NCBI GenBank assembly: GCA_948470475.1
Contig: OX419347.1
Location: forward strand, 4,789,538-4,853,537
DNA from: Galaxea fascicularis
Lineage: Eukaryota > Cnidaria > Anthozoa > Scleractinia > Euphylliidae
Direction: 5' to 3'
DNA length: 64,000 nt
Positions 1 to 12,200 of the stretch are shown here, piece after piece. Position 1 is the stretch's first letter. Every line of letters begins with the position of its first letter. The notes under the pieces are model-generated. The model made no database searches. It had not been told where the DNA came from and was given only the letters and a program-made list of their open reading frames with translations. Made by a program: the position numbers and the translations under genes.

Positions 1-930
1 CAGCATTTTTGAAACCAAATTGTGATTAAACATAATTATTATGCTTGTGATGATAACAATAGCTTTGACTTGCAGCAAACAAAGGATGAACCAAAATTCT
101 CCCATGCTAAATAAATGTTATTTAGAGTGAAATGCTAAGACGTCTGGATACACACTTCTTGTACATATTGACAGACAAACTTTTATTTTCACATTCTACG
201 GGACAAAAAAATGTTCATGTATTAATGACAATGCCACTGTGCCAGTTCCTTAAAATGAAAACATCTTTTTCCCTTTATACCTCTCTTTACAAATCACACA
301 CCACCAGTACACATCAAATCACTTCATAAAACTGGTTGAGATTGTTCAGATTAGAGCGGGCTCTCGGATCAAAATTAACCTGAGAAAGCCATCTTGCTGA
401 CCCAACACACTGACGAGTTGTTGCATTACAGTGTTCATACACTTTTTTCAACCAAAAATTCAAGGACTTTTCAAGGCCTTTCAAGGACACATTTTCCATT
501 TTTCAAGGACTCCAAGAGAGGCAAAATCAAGCCATTATAGAAGCTCAAAGTAGAGAGCGTGGTGATTTTCATTTCAGACACTTGCAAAGCTTTGTTGGAT
601 AAAATTGATAACAAATTTCAAGGACTTCCCAGCAACAACTGCAATTTTCAAGGCCTTATTTCGAAATTTTTATGGACTTTAAAGGACTTCCAATTAAGGT
701 GTGGTATTTATATTTTCTGGGACCACACAATCAGTATCAATCGAAACACTGAAAGTAATAAGTAATTTCAGGGGCTGAAAACTCTTTGGAAATTTTGAGA
801 AATGGACTCTAGGATGAATAAAAGTAGGGACTGTTTCTCATGGTGTCAGGTTCACCTGGAAAGACAATAAATTATTGATCAACCCAGAACTCAATGACAA
901 TCCTAGATATATTAAATGTATTCCATTGAC
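1..930 (-). other. Intron of the NIPA-like gene with a CAAGGACTT-type repeat
   Basis: This follows the gtcaatgg donor of the NIPA-like exon 2. I find no further exon of that gene here. At about 460-692 there is a dispersed-repeat-like segment with several copies of CAAGGACTT, CAAGGCCTT and close variants, typical of an old transposon remnant. The rest is AT-rich without recognisable signals. Confidence 0.45.
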
Positions 931-2450
931 CTGTATGTTCATCGAAATGCTGATGAGTAGATTCCCGATAATTGCCAGTGCTGCTCCAATGAAAATATTC
1001 TGAAAAAGAAAAAAAAAAGACAAAATAATATTTCATTATAAAGACAATAAGTTGAAACGCACATGATTTTTTTCTGTAGCATAATTTCAAAAACTTCCTG
1101 CAAGATTAAACACAACATTATTTGCCTCACAGAAGAAGAAGAAAGTATAAGCTCTCTTGGAAAAAAAAGTTAAAAATATTTTGATAGAAAAATACTTCCT
1201 TTAGTGTCAGCTTAAAGAATGTTCTTACTTTGGACAAATGTTACATGTGACAAGTCTTATGATTTTCATATAATTTTTTTAAACCAAAAATCCACAATTT
1301 CTGTTTTTTTGTCTCCATGTATCTTCGAAATGAAAGTTACACTTTCAAAGCATCACACAAAGCATTTAAGACTCTAATCGTAAAACCTTCAAATTTTAAA
1401 TTCATTTTGTTGGACATGCAAGTTGGTAAAGAACTTCAGCTTTGATATGTACCAAAACGGGGCACATTCACCGAATAAATCCATCAAGATTTTCCTCAAA
1501 GGATAAGAATTATATTGAATATTTTCCCAGAAAAGGGTGGCAAATAATTTCTGATGGATTTCGAATCCTAAAACAAACACAAAGAAATGAGATCAAAATT
1601 CATTTCCTTCGTAATCGGAACAGGTGGAAACCGATCTCCAATATGAAAGCAACAATGTTATTACACATCTTCCCTCAAATAAATATTTCTTTTCTGTTGT
1701 TACACATACGCGACAAATGCCTTTCTCTAAGAAGTAGCACTGCTAAATTTTATTATGTGAGTTTTCTTAGAAGCGGGAAACAGTATTGATTGTTGTGTGG
1801 AAATTTGTCAAGCATGGCCGAGTCCGTTAACGGCGCGTTGACACTCTGCTGTCAAAAACACGGGCACATTGTACTCGTCCATGATTTTTGCAGGACGAAT
1901 ATATAACATCCATACTGACACAACAATTCTTTTAGTACTCTTTTCATGTTCAAACAACCCGCTGGACTCCATCAAAGGCAATCAACAAAGAAAACGATTT
2001 ATTCTTTAGCGGGAAGTTGGACTAGTTCCATGCCGTCAGTCTGAAATTTACATTGTACACATCTCGCTTTCTTTGACAGCCTAAGAAAGACAAATGATCG
2101 AAAATCGGTGATGGTTAGATCTCTGACAGATCAACGAAGGAGAAATCCCAATGAAACCTGTTCTGTTTTTGTTGTTTCTGTGTGCATCGACGTGGAAGGA
2201 AGGAGACGAATTTTCGAACTCTAGATTGTTCTGTTCTTTGAAGTTTTTGATGGGCGCTTAATTTGATCAACCGATCGCTCAGTGGAAAAAATAACGGTGC
2301 AAACCTTGGCAGAGATGAATTAAAATGTGAATGTGGAAGCATGTATCAATAATCTGATCACGGATCAGGAAGAAATGAAACACAAAAGTTTAAACACACC
2401 TTCGACGAGACTGGCTCGGAGCTCGACTCTTCTCCAACAACCATCTTCAT
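931..2450 (-). CDS. NIPAL2: NIPA-like magnesium transporter, first two coding exons (partial)
   Basis: Two coding exons are visible on the minus strand: 2400-2450 (17 codons, start ATG at 2450-2448, directly preceded by an in-frame TGA) and 931-999 (23 codons), both phase 0. Exon 1 encodes a short Ser/Glu-rich cytosolic N-terminus and ends at a gtgtgt donor. Exon 2 follows a pyrimidine tract plus cag and encodes a hydrophobic helix containing LAIIGNLLISISMNIQ. This matches the first membrane segment of vertebrate NIPAL2/NIPAL3, where LAI-GNL-ISI-LNIQ is conserved. The family are multi-pass membrane proteins linked to Mg2+ transport. The remaining exons lie beyond the left edge. The helix resembles NIPAL2 slightly more than NIPAL3, but one helix cannot settle orthology. 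A second in-frame ATG lies at 2444-2442. Confidence 0.72.
1000..2399 (-). other. First intron of the NIPA-like gene
   Basis: This lies between the gtgtgt donor (reading down from 2399) and the cag acceptor at 1000-1002. The acceptor is preceded on the minus strand by a strong pyrimidine tract (plus-strand A-rich run near 1003-1019). I see no other coding exon, RNA gene or clear mobile element in it. Confidence 0.55.
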
Positions 2451-3272
2451 TCAAACACATTGGTAACTATCCCCTCAGTAGCTTCGATATTAAGTACACC
2501 AGAGAGATTTGCAGCTCATTTTACACCCCTGCCAATTCCATCGTTTGGAATACCAGAAGGCTAAATAGTTCCGTGAATATTAGTGGAAAATAAATACCAT
2601 ACAAGAGTTGATCCGTGGCTTTCGGAAAGATACACGGTATACATCCGCATAAATTAGCGATGTTCATGAACTTGTTCTCAGTCTTCTGGAAGTTTGTAGC
2701 GGCTTGTTCTGGCCAGGTTCCCAAGTACTCAGTACCCTACCCTCCCTACCCTTGCTAAATACTTTCGAGAAATTCAAAGAATTCAGATCATTGTGAAGCT
2801 AAAATTAAACTTAAAAATTACCAAAATTCAAAAGATGCTTCGGTTTTGTTTCTTAAAACTAGAACAAGGCTGGTTTCTCTTTGGAAACCGAAATGAAGAA
2901 CACTGGAAACAGATAACTGGCCGCAATTTCTTTTGGCTTAAATTTTTCCGGTTTAAAATTTGAGACAAAATGCCTTTGTCCTCATTTTGGTGGAATCTTT
3001 TCTTCTGAAGCGATGAAGCTTTACTCAAGCTCTTAGCTCATCCCGTTATTCAGCCGCTGTTTGTGTCGGGTCAGCCACCCCTCCCTCGCCAGTTCAAAGA
3101 CCGCTTTTCCGAGAAACATTACCCAGGATTCATAGCTAGTATATGCCGCCATCTTGAATGTTAGCGGGGGAGGATCGACTTTCGTTTGGAAAATGCCGTA
3201 GATAAAGCAGTTTTCCGTGATATTGCGCGACTTCAGCCCTGTGTGTGGACTTAAAAAGGGCAACCATCCAAG
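2451..3272. promoter_or_regulatory. Bidirectional promoter region between the NIPA-like gene and AP3D1
   Basis: The start codons of the divergent genes are only 822 bp apart, so both 5' UTRs and both promoters must fit here unless upstream non-coding exons exist. A GCCGCCATCTT motif at 3145-3155, the reverse complement of the YY1 consensus AAGATGGCGGC, lies about 120 bp before the AP3D1 start. That position is typical for TATA-less housekeeping promoters. I found no convincing TATA box. Exact start sites cannot be read from sequence alone. Confidence 0.5.
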
Positions 3273-6200
3273 ATGTTTGAGAAGAATCTTACAGATCTTG
3301 TCCGAGGCATTCGGAACAACAAAAGCAACGAGGTATATGTTCCAGCCTTCCCCACATGAGCATATTGTGACAACTGTGTGTGTCCGCGACGTGGCATAAT
3401 CTATTCATTCACATTATTATGTTTGTCTATTATACTGGAAAATGCATTCAATTCGCAAGTTAAACCGCTCATCTATATTGTTCGGGGACGTACTGCATCA
3501 AATTTCTTTTCGTTCGTAAAAGGAAACGGAAATCTTGGTCTGATCTTCCTTTATTCTAAAATTCAATTCGAGTTGACCGGGAGTTGAACGAGTCTAATTG
3601 AGATATATTTTATTAGCCATGTGATATTTAAATTAATAGTTAAATTTATGTTAAGCAGTCGCGCGAGTTATATACAATGTGCAGCTGTATTAAATTTTGT
3701 GGCCAAGTTACACTACAGTCGAACCTCGATTATCCGGACCTCGATTATCCGCACTATTCGATTATCCGGACTTTTTTCTCTGGTCCCATTTTTTTCACGA
3801 ATATTAATTAGTTGTGATCTTGAAAACTCAAAGTCGCAAAAAGCCCAATAATCCTTTCAAAAGACTGTTGAAACAGCGTATTATCCTGTGCGCTTTTCAA
3901 AATTCGCAAGTGCAACGAGACAAAGAAATATTCTAATACGTTCAGCTGATATATACATACTGGCTGTGCAGATTTCACAATTAAAATGATGTTTTCTTTG
4001 CTGTATACCTTTTGTTTACATGCCTATCTCGTTAATATTCATATTTTCGATTATCCGGACTCTCAATTATCCGGACTATTTACCGAGGTCCCGACGAGTC
4101 CGGATAATCGAGTTTCGACTGTACTCGTTTTGTGTATGTATTTAAAAAGGAAGTCCATTTTTGTGTAACAGGCAAAATACATCGCGACCTGTCTGGATGA
4201 CATAAAACAGGAATTGAGACAAGAAAATGCTGCAGTGAAAGCCAATGCTGTTGCTAAACTCACTTATGTAAGTGATGAATACAATTTATTGAGAATTTAG
4301 TATGAAAATCGTACATTCCTTCAACTTCCATTGCTGGACAACCTGGGAGAATGTTAGCATGTTACATGCATGTTTGATTGTTTGTTTGGAATTGTGTGTA
4401 GGTGTTATGTTGCACTACCTTAACTGGATTAATATTTGTTGTGGCACACAAATATTTGGTCTGGTACCATGTCAACATAGACAGCATAAAATGCAGTATG
4501 TTTATGTTGTGGTTCAATTTTATCCCAGGTTTAAATTTTATTTTCCTTTGTTTTGGGATATGATAATGTATGATAATAATGCACCTATCAATGTTAAGCC
4601 CCAGGGTAGGGGCGGGGGCGGGGAGACCCACAGGAATTTGACATTTTCAAGGGATCCCGAGTCAAATTCCCCACCCCTGGGCATCTAGTAAATGTCAAAT
4701 TCCCGCCCCTGGGTAACCATTTTCGGTCTTCCAAGATGGCGGCCATGTCAAATTCCCGACCCCAGGGCAGCACCCAAATCTCAAAATCCCTACCCAGGGA
4801 AAAGCTCGCAGAGTCAATTTCTAGTGGGTAAACCACCCACTAGAAACCAAGGATAAAATTAAACCACGACATAAAATAGGCTTGTTCACTCTGTACCCAA
4901 GGCTGTGCTCTAAGAAAAGTAGTTGGGATCCTATAACTTCCAAACTGTTAAAATCCAGGGCACACGGCATATAAGTTTGGTGGAAAAACCAATATTTCCT
5001 GGTCCCCCAAAGGCAAAGTAAGTTGTCAGGGGTCACCAGTCTCTGCCAGAGCACAGCCCTGAAACCTCTTACGTTTATACCAAAACAGATCCATAAAACA
5101 GCCACACAGAATTCATTCCTAAATCATCATTTGAATTCTGAAGAAAAGACTTTTTCAATAGTATTTTTAATACTAGTCGCAAAGTTATTTGTGGCAAGAT
5201 TTCCACACAGCCCCATGCATTAATAGATTATACATATATTTTATGACTCAAAGTCTCTTCGTTTTTGTAACAGGGTTAGTATGACAGTGATGCATGTATA
5301 ATTAATATATGGGGCTGTGCAGAAATCTTACTGTTATTTTTATGGGATGAATGTAACCTTGGTGTTCATTCCTTTGGAGTGATCTAGGTCAGAATCAATG
5401 ATCCAAGAGGTCAGGTCATGGTGCATTAAATGAACAAAGGAAATGCCCCCTTGGTATTTGGCTATAAGAGGGATTTTCTCTCAGGAGACCTTAATTAGTG
5501 AGGAAGATGTAATCAGCTAGGGTGATCATTTGAACATACCTTGACTAGTAATAATTTTATCCACGAGTAGATCTGAATTATTCAGATCTACTTGTGGGTT
5601 GTGGTATGCGCATTTTTGGTCATGTGTTGGTGCAATGTTAAGTGATTACTGGCCACCTGGAAATGTTGGAGAACATCTACTGGTATTGCAACCTTATTGG
5701 AGATTGTATTCCAGTGGAAACCATAAAGTACATTACATAAAATGATTGTTTACATGTAAATGTGGGACCATGGTTTCTTTATTTCCATAGCACAATAAGC
5801 TTCTACACAATCTTCCCTTTTTAAATGTTTCTGAAAGATGGTTTATTTTGTAGATGTTAAAACATGATTATGCAGTGGAAACAAACCAGAAATTCTGATT
5901 TGATTATGAAACTCTTCAAAAGTTGCAGTAAAGCCTGGATTATTAAATATTACTTATTTTTGTCTGTAATTTCTTTGCATTTTGTCGCTTCTTTGTTACT
6001 TATTAGCTCCAAATGTTGGGCTATGACATAAGCTGGGCTGCTTTTAACATCATAGAAGTGATGAGTTCATCAAAGTTTACTTTCAAGGTGAGAATCAACA
6101 TTCTCATTACACATGGGCATGGAATTTACCCATCTATTTTTGTGCAAATGTTACATGTGAAACGAGTTGATCAAATACCTGTCTAATCGTAGCTATAACA

Positions 6201-9200
6201 AAATTCTTGAATCTGATTGGCTATCACTAGCTATGACTTTAGCGCTAATAGAGCAGTGTAATTGGGCTGTGTACGTGTCATGCCTAAGTAATTGGACGGT
6301 ATACACCATCGTGCCTGCTGCATGCTGTCTTTTTGTACACATCTTGCAGTGAAAAATGTTTAATTTTTTCCCCAAAACATTTTTTTCTTTTGAAATTTGT
6401 TATAGATATGATTAATATTATTGCCTTCATGTTGTCCAATTCATGTAGGTAATCACATGGGGTTGAGTAAAATTTAGGATTAATCATCACGCATGTTTTC
6501 AGAAGGCGCAACTCAGGCAATTCTGGGAACTTCTGAAAACATGCGCGATGATTGATCCTTAATTTTATGAGGAAACATGCGATTACTTGTTTATCACCAA
6601 AAAGGCTAAATTAATTAGGGAATAATCATGCATTCAGTTTATTCATTTCTCATTGGAAGTCTGCTTAATGTGAATACAAATTTCGGTCAAATCTAACCAA
6701 CCAATTGATTCAATGAGATTTAACCAGTCATTGCCAAAAAAGAAACAAATTTTATTTCAAATAAATCATGTTGGCCATTGTTAAGTTTGTTTGAACTGAT
6801 TTACAAAAATATAGTAACCGGTTTTCTTGATTCCTAAAAATGCCCTTGATTAAGAAAAAATGCTCTCTGTGTCAGCCAATCAGCATTCGTTCATTTTGCC
6901 CTTTAGTGATATGTCTGTAATCATACTAATTAAACAAATCAGACTCCTGCTATGTCATCCAATTTTGTTGATCACTTGGATGACTACAGAATGAATTGAA
7001 CTTTACTCAGTACTATTACCATTATTAATTGGATTTGATGTGGAATGGTTAATATAAAATTATTACAGGAAAATCAACAGTTGTGGCTTAAGTCTGGGGA
7101 TAAGAGAAAGCAGTTAAGCTGAGTACAGAAGTTTGATTACAGACTTGAAATTTGGAGATCCTGGCTGTAAGTCTTGTGCTGACTACCAGCTGAAGTTGTT
7201 TCATACATGTAGTATTGAATATTACTTGTGTTTATTTTGCCTATGTACAGAGAATTGGCTATCTGGCAGCATCGCAATCATTTCACGAAGAGCTGGATAT
7301 TCTTATGCTGACAACAAACATGATTAGGAAGGTGCTGTTTTTCGTTCTCTCTTTTGTTTGTTTGTTTGTCCTCCATTTGAAGCGTTGTGTGAAACAGAAT
7401 ACTCTGCAAAATTACACCTGTACTTGCAAACCTTTTAATATTGTTTTTGGTTCTCTGTTTTATTAACAAGTTTGTTTGTAAAATTGTAGGACCTGTGCAG
7501 TATGAATATGTATGATGCCGGCGTGTCTTTATCTGGATTTTCCTGTTTTGTGACACCAGACCTGGCAAGAGATTTGGCTAATGATGTCATGTCACTGGTG
7601 AGTTTGGTTCTGTGTGGGTTAACCCTTTAAGTACATAATTATTCACGTTATTGTTCTCCATACAATTCCTATTAATTAAATTGGAAGAATAATTTTGGAC
7701 ATCTAGACATTCTTCTTTGGTGAACATTTGCATTATTCTCATGACCTGACATTTGTGTACGGTCATGTTTTGATATTAAATCAAGAAATTACATGTTGCT
7801 CACTCTTAGGACTCAAGGGTTAACTTGTGTACACATGCTTCACTCACGATTGTCCATACAACTGTAACACCATGGTCCCCTAATGTTACACATCCATGGC
7901 ATATGGCAGATGTTGTGGATTGTGGCTTGTAATGACTGAACTCCTCTGCTCTGTGACCAATATGACTATTCTCCTCACTGAACTCCAGTTGTGTCCTTCA
8001 GGACCCAAAATAACTAACAGGCGGGCCCCAGTCATGTTACCCAGTCAAACATGTTTTTGCTCGGACATGACTAGGTTTTGGGCGGTCATACATGTATTTG
8101 AACTCTTGCGACAGTGACCCCAGATTGCATGAATGATGATGCTTTTTGGGAACATGAGTAACACCCCTTGAAATGATCAAATAGTGCAAAGTCAAATTTT
8201 CTTCAAAAGCACCCATTACCAAGAATCCAAGGATTTTGTCCAGTCTCAATTTTGACGAGATATTGTCCCTTGACTGGCTATTATTTCAAGCCCTGGACTC
8301 CTTTGGTTTAAGTTGGGAGAATCTGTTCAATCATCAGGGCATTCTGTACATGTACCCTTGGTTGTCATTTTGTTTATTTCTGTGAGGTTATGTTAAATCA
8401 GGTACATTGTTGTAACTTTCCAAGGAGAAATAATAAGTTACTACTAAAGTATTGCTATGTACATGTACACTGTAAGTGATGATCTTTCAAAAGCTGTCTA
8501 TCATTGCATACATGTCACTTATAGTAAAATGTTGTAAATGATGAAAGTGAGTCAAAAACAAAACCTGAGGAATGGTGCTACATGACTTCTTACAGTGTAG
8601 ATCTTTAGAATTACTGTAAGCAGACAGTTGTTAACCCTCTAATTCCCAATATCAACATCTGAATTCTCCTTAGAGTTGTCACATATTTCATACAGCCGTA
8701 TGTTACATTTAGGGAGAATTAATGTATAAACTCAACTAATCCCTGGCGATCATTTCCTGTATTCTCATGTCCTGTATCCATGACAAACTAGTGATATTGT
8801 GAGGAGAAGTTAGATAGTGATCACTATTGGGACATAAAGGGCTAATTTGCATTGCTTGTTGTTTTTTTCCTCAGCTTGTGTCAACCAAACCTTACATCAG
8901 GAAAAGAGCTGTTTTACTGATGTATAAGATATTTCTGAAGGTACAGTAACATGTTACTGAATGCCATTTTAGTGTTCACCTATGGGAATTCAGCCCCTAG
9001 CTCTGAAAAGTTCAGTTCAGTTTATTTGCCATTTCATACATGTAAGCGATAAAATATAAGATACAAATTATGAAATTTGAAATAAAATGGCGAGGAAGCT
9101 CATAAAGAAACCCTTGGGCTTATGAGCTACATGTATGAGCTCCCTCAAAATGAAACAGAATAGATAGGCAATGTCGAATGCAGGAAAAAAAAGAGTTGTG

Positions 9201-12200
9201 AAATTATACAGATTACAACAGTTAGAATCACCTTGAGTATTGCCTACACAGTAGCCAGGAAAGTTTGTTAGGAAACCCCAATTCACATGTGAACAATGGC
9301 ATTTCACACCAGAATTGTTAACGTTGTCAGTTAGGTTTTCTTTTTAATGGGAAAGTCTTGTGTGGTTGCTTTAACTTTCACTTTAAACAAGTTGTAGATA
9401 CTCACAGTCACTTAGTGTTAGCATTTACAGAATGTAATTATGTCCCCTACCCCTGCCCCTCTAATGTTATATAAGGCAGGCAGCCACCCTGCCCTGACAA
9501 ACAACCACATTTTTTGGTCTCAACAATGGTTACCCTAGAAACTCTTATTAATAGACTGTAGGTTTGGAAACATCCCTTCCATAAAAATAATTATCATTTG
9601 TGAAGTATAGTTGTTCTTGGCAGTCATTGCATTGAAAATATTTGAATATAGTAAATTGTTATGTGTTACTGTGGTTGTTTTGCAGTTTCCTGAAGCTTTG
9701 AGACCTGCATTCCCTCGACTGAAGGAAAAACTTGAAGACTCAGAGCCTGGTCAGAAATTTGTTTCATCAGTGATGTTTTGATTATTAGCTTGGGCATTTT
9801 CAGTATTCCTGTACTCTGAAAAGTTTTAAAATACCTTTACATAAAGCAAAGCATAAACATAACATGCCGTGAGTCAGATTTGCTGTTCATACCCAGCGAT
9901 TACCCTTAGGGAAATAATTATCAGTTCCAGCTTGAAAAAGTCTAGCCTTTTCAAGTTTCTGCCTTGCTTCCTTGATCAAATCTTCTTAAAATGCATTGTG
10001 GCTTATTTATCATTTGACAATTAATTACTTCATTTTATCTTGCAAAAATTACTGTCTGAACTGGGTTCTCAGGAGAGGTATTTCATCCCTGGTTACCATT
10101 TTGTATGTGCAGATTGAACACCCAAGTGTGGCTTTAGGCAATAAAAGAACTTTTCTCTGATGCCTGTACATATTACGTATTGTATAATCAGGCCTTCTGA
10201 TAGGGTGCAGGAAAAAAGTAAAATTGTGAGGGATTGTGTGGGTTTTATTGAATTGCGCGGTTCTGCACCCATGCACCCTGTCAGAAGCCCTGTATAATTT
10301 CGCTCTGTGATTAAATCCTAAATTTGACCAATCAAATGAAATCGTTCTCTTTAATGACTATGGGTATTTTTGTGGTGCTCTTTGTGTTTAACAGTGTCTG
10401 TAATACTGGGATTTGGCAATTTTGTAGTTCAAGAAGCTGTACTTTTGATACTGAAGAGAATTTTCCTGCTTTAAAATGTGTTGTGTCTTTACCCTAGGTG
10501 TCCAATCTGCAGCTGTGAATGTGATTTGTGAGTTAGCTCGCAAAAACCCTAAAAACTACCTGTCACTTGCTCCACTTTTTTTCAAACTTATGACAAGTTC
10601 TACAAACAACTGGATGTTAATCAAAATTATCAAACTGGTGAGTCTAGGGCAATTCAATTCAATTTTTTTTTTAATTATGATTTTTGCTGATGGAGGAGAT
10701 ATATATATATTATTGTACAAATCTTTTAGAATTTTGCGTTGAAAACTAAAAATAAGCAATAACACTAAATTAAACTCATCGCCAATATTATTATTGATGA
10801 GCTTGGAAGCTGGTGCCACAGAGGTTGGCGGGATCCTAGCAATTCAGGCACAGCAAGGAGGTAAACATGGCAACCCTGTGAGCGGGAACTACCTCAATGA
10901 ACAGCCACCAACAGGCGCCGTCACACTGATAGAAATTCAGTGCAGAATTCCTACCATTTACTATACTTACATGTACCAAGCTTAACCACTAACGTGTGGG
11001 AGGGAAAGGAACCAGAATCTGCAAAAAATTTCCTCAAATAACTAAGCAAAGGCTGAATTAATCTGCAAAGATTTGCAACAGCTCAATGAATTGGTAAATA
11101 TTGGCAAACGATGATCCGCAGTGTTCGCTGGAAGCCAAGCACATGTAATCCATCCTTTCAAATTCTACGAGTGCCCACCCCGCAGATTACTTGCACAAAT
11201 AAGCAAGACGGCTGGCAGCATTGGCTCGAGTTTAACCTTGCCTAAATTGCATTTAGCCACATTAAAAAGTGTTGCAGAAGTTCAGTTCAACTGCCATTAA
11301 GTGGCCACCTTCGAAAAAATGGATACTGTCTTCTTTATTCATGGTGGCTGTTGTTTAATGGAGGTAAATACTGTACATTAGAAAAACCCTCATCTGGCCA
11401 CCTAATAGGTGTGGCCATTTAATAGGTGGCTGTTCAATAGGGGTTTGACTGTATTTTAGGAACTTGTCCTGCTTTGTTAAGCATGTGATATTCTTACTGA
11501 GAATGGGTACCAAGGGGAACATTGTGGGTAATTGTGTTTGACATTGGCCTGGTACTTGTATCTCGAATCATAACTAACGGTATCATTCTCGTTTTGTACC
11601 CTTGTGATTGTTATAAGTATCGCACAGACTTAACAAGTTTTCTTGTATTTGGAGTGGATGGACTGTTGTCCTGTATCTCCTACATGTTTTTCTGATATGA
11701 TTATTATTTATCGCCTTATTGATTGATTCATTGTTTGTTTGATTGACTTAATTTTTATGTAGTTTGGAGCCCTTTGTCCTCTTGAGCCAAGATTAGGAAA
11801 GAAATTGATGGAACCCTTGACAAATCTTATCCACAGGTAAAAAATAATTAAATATATGCTTCATTTTCAAAAGAACCATCTTAAACTGTACAGTCAGAGT
11901 TTTTCTAATTTCAAAATTAATGTAGTTGAAATAGAAGAATAGAGAATAAGTGGAAAAAAGAAAAAAAAACAATATAATTATAATCATTTTGATTTCACTG
12001 TATGTGGTGTCATTTTTTTTTATTATTTGTTTGTAGTAAAAGTCAGATTTGCAGGCAAGTTTGCTGTTCTCAGGCAGCAAACATCTCTGGTTGGCTTCAT
12101 AAAAGGATAACCCTGACAATATTGTGATATAATGTGTAACAAAATGATATTATTTTGTCGTTCACATTTGCGGAGTTAGCACCATGAGGGTTGAGTCAGC

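Noticed and set aside
2327..2593. 88-codon plus-strand frame opposite the NIPA-like first exon
   Set aside because: It is antisense to the predicted NIPA-like exon 1 and its 5' UTR and has no similarity of its own.
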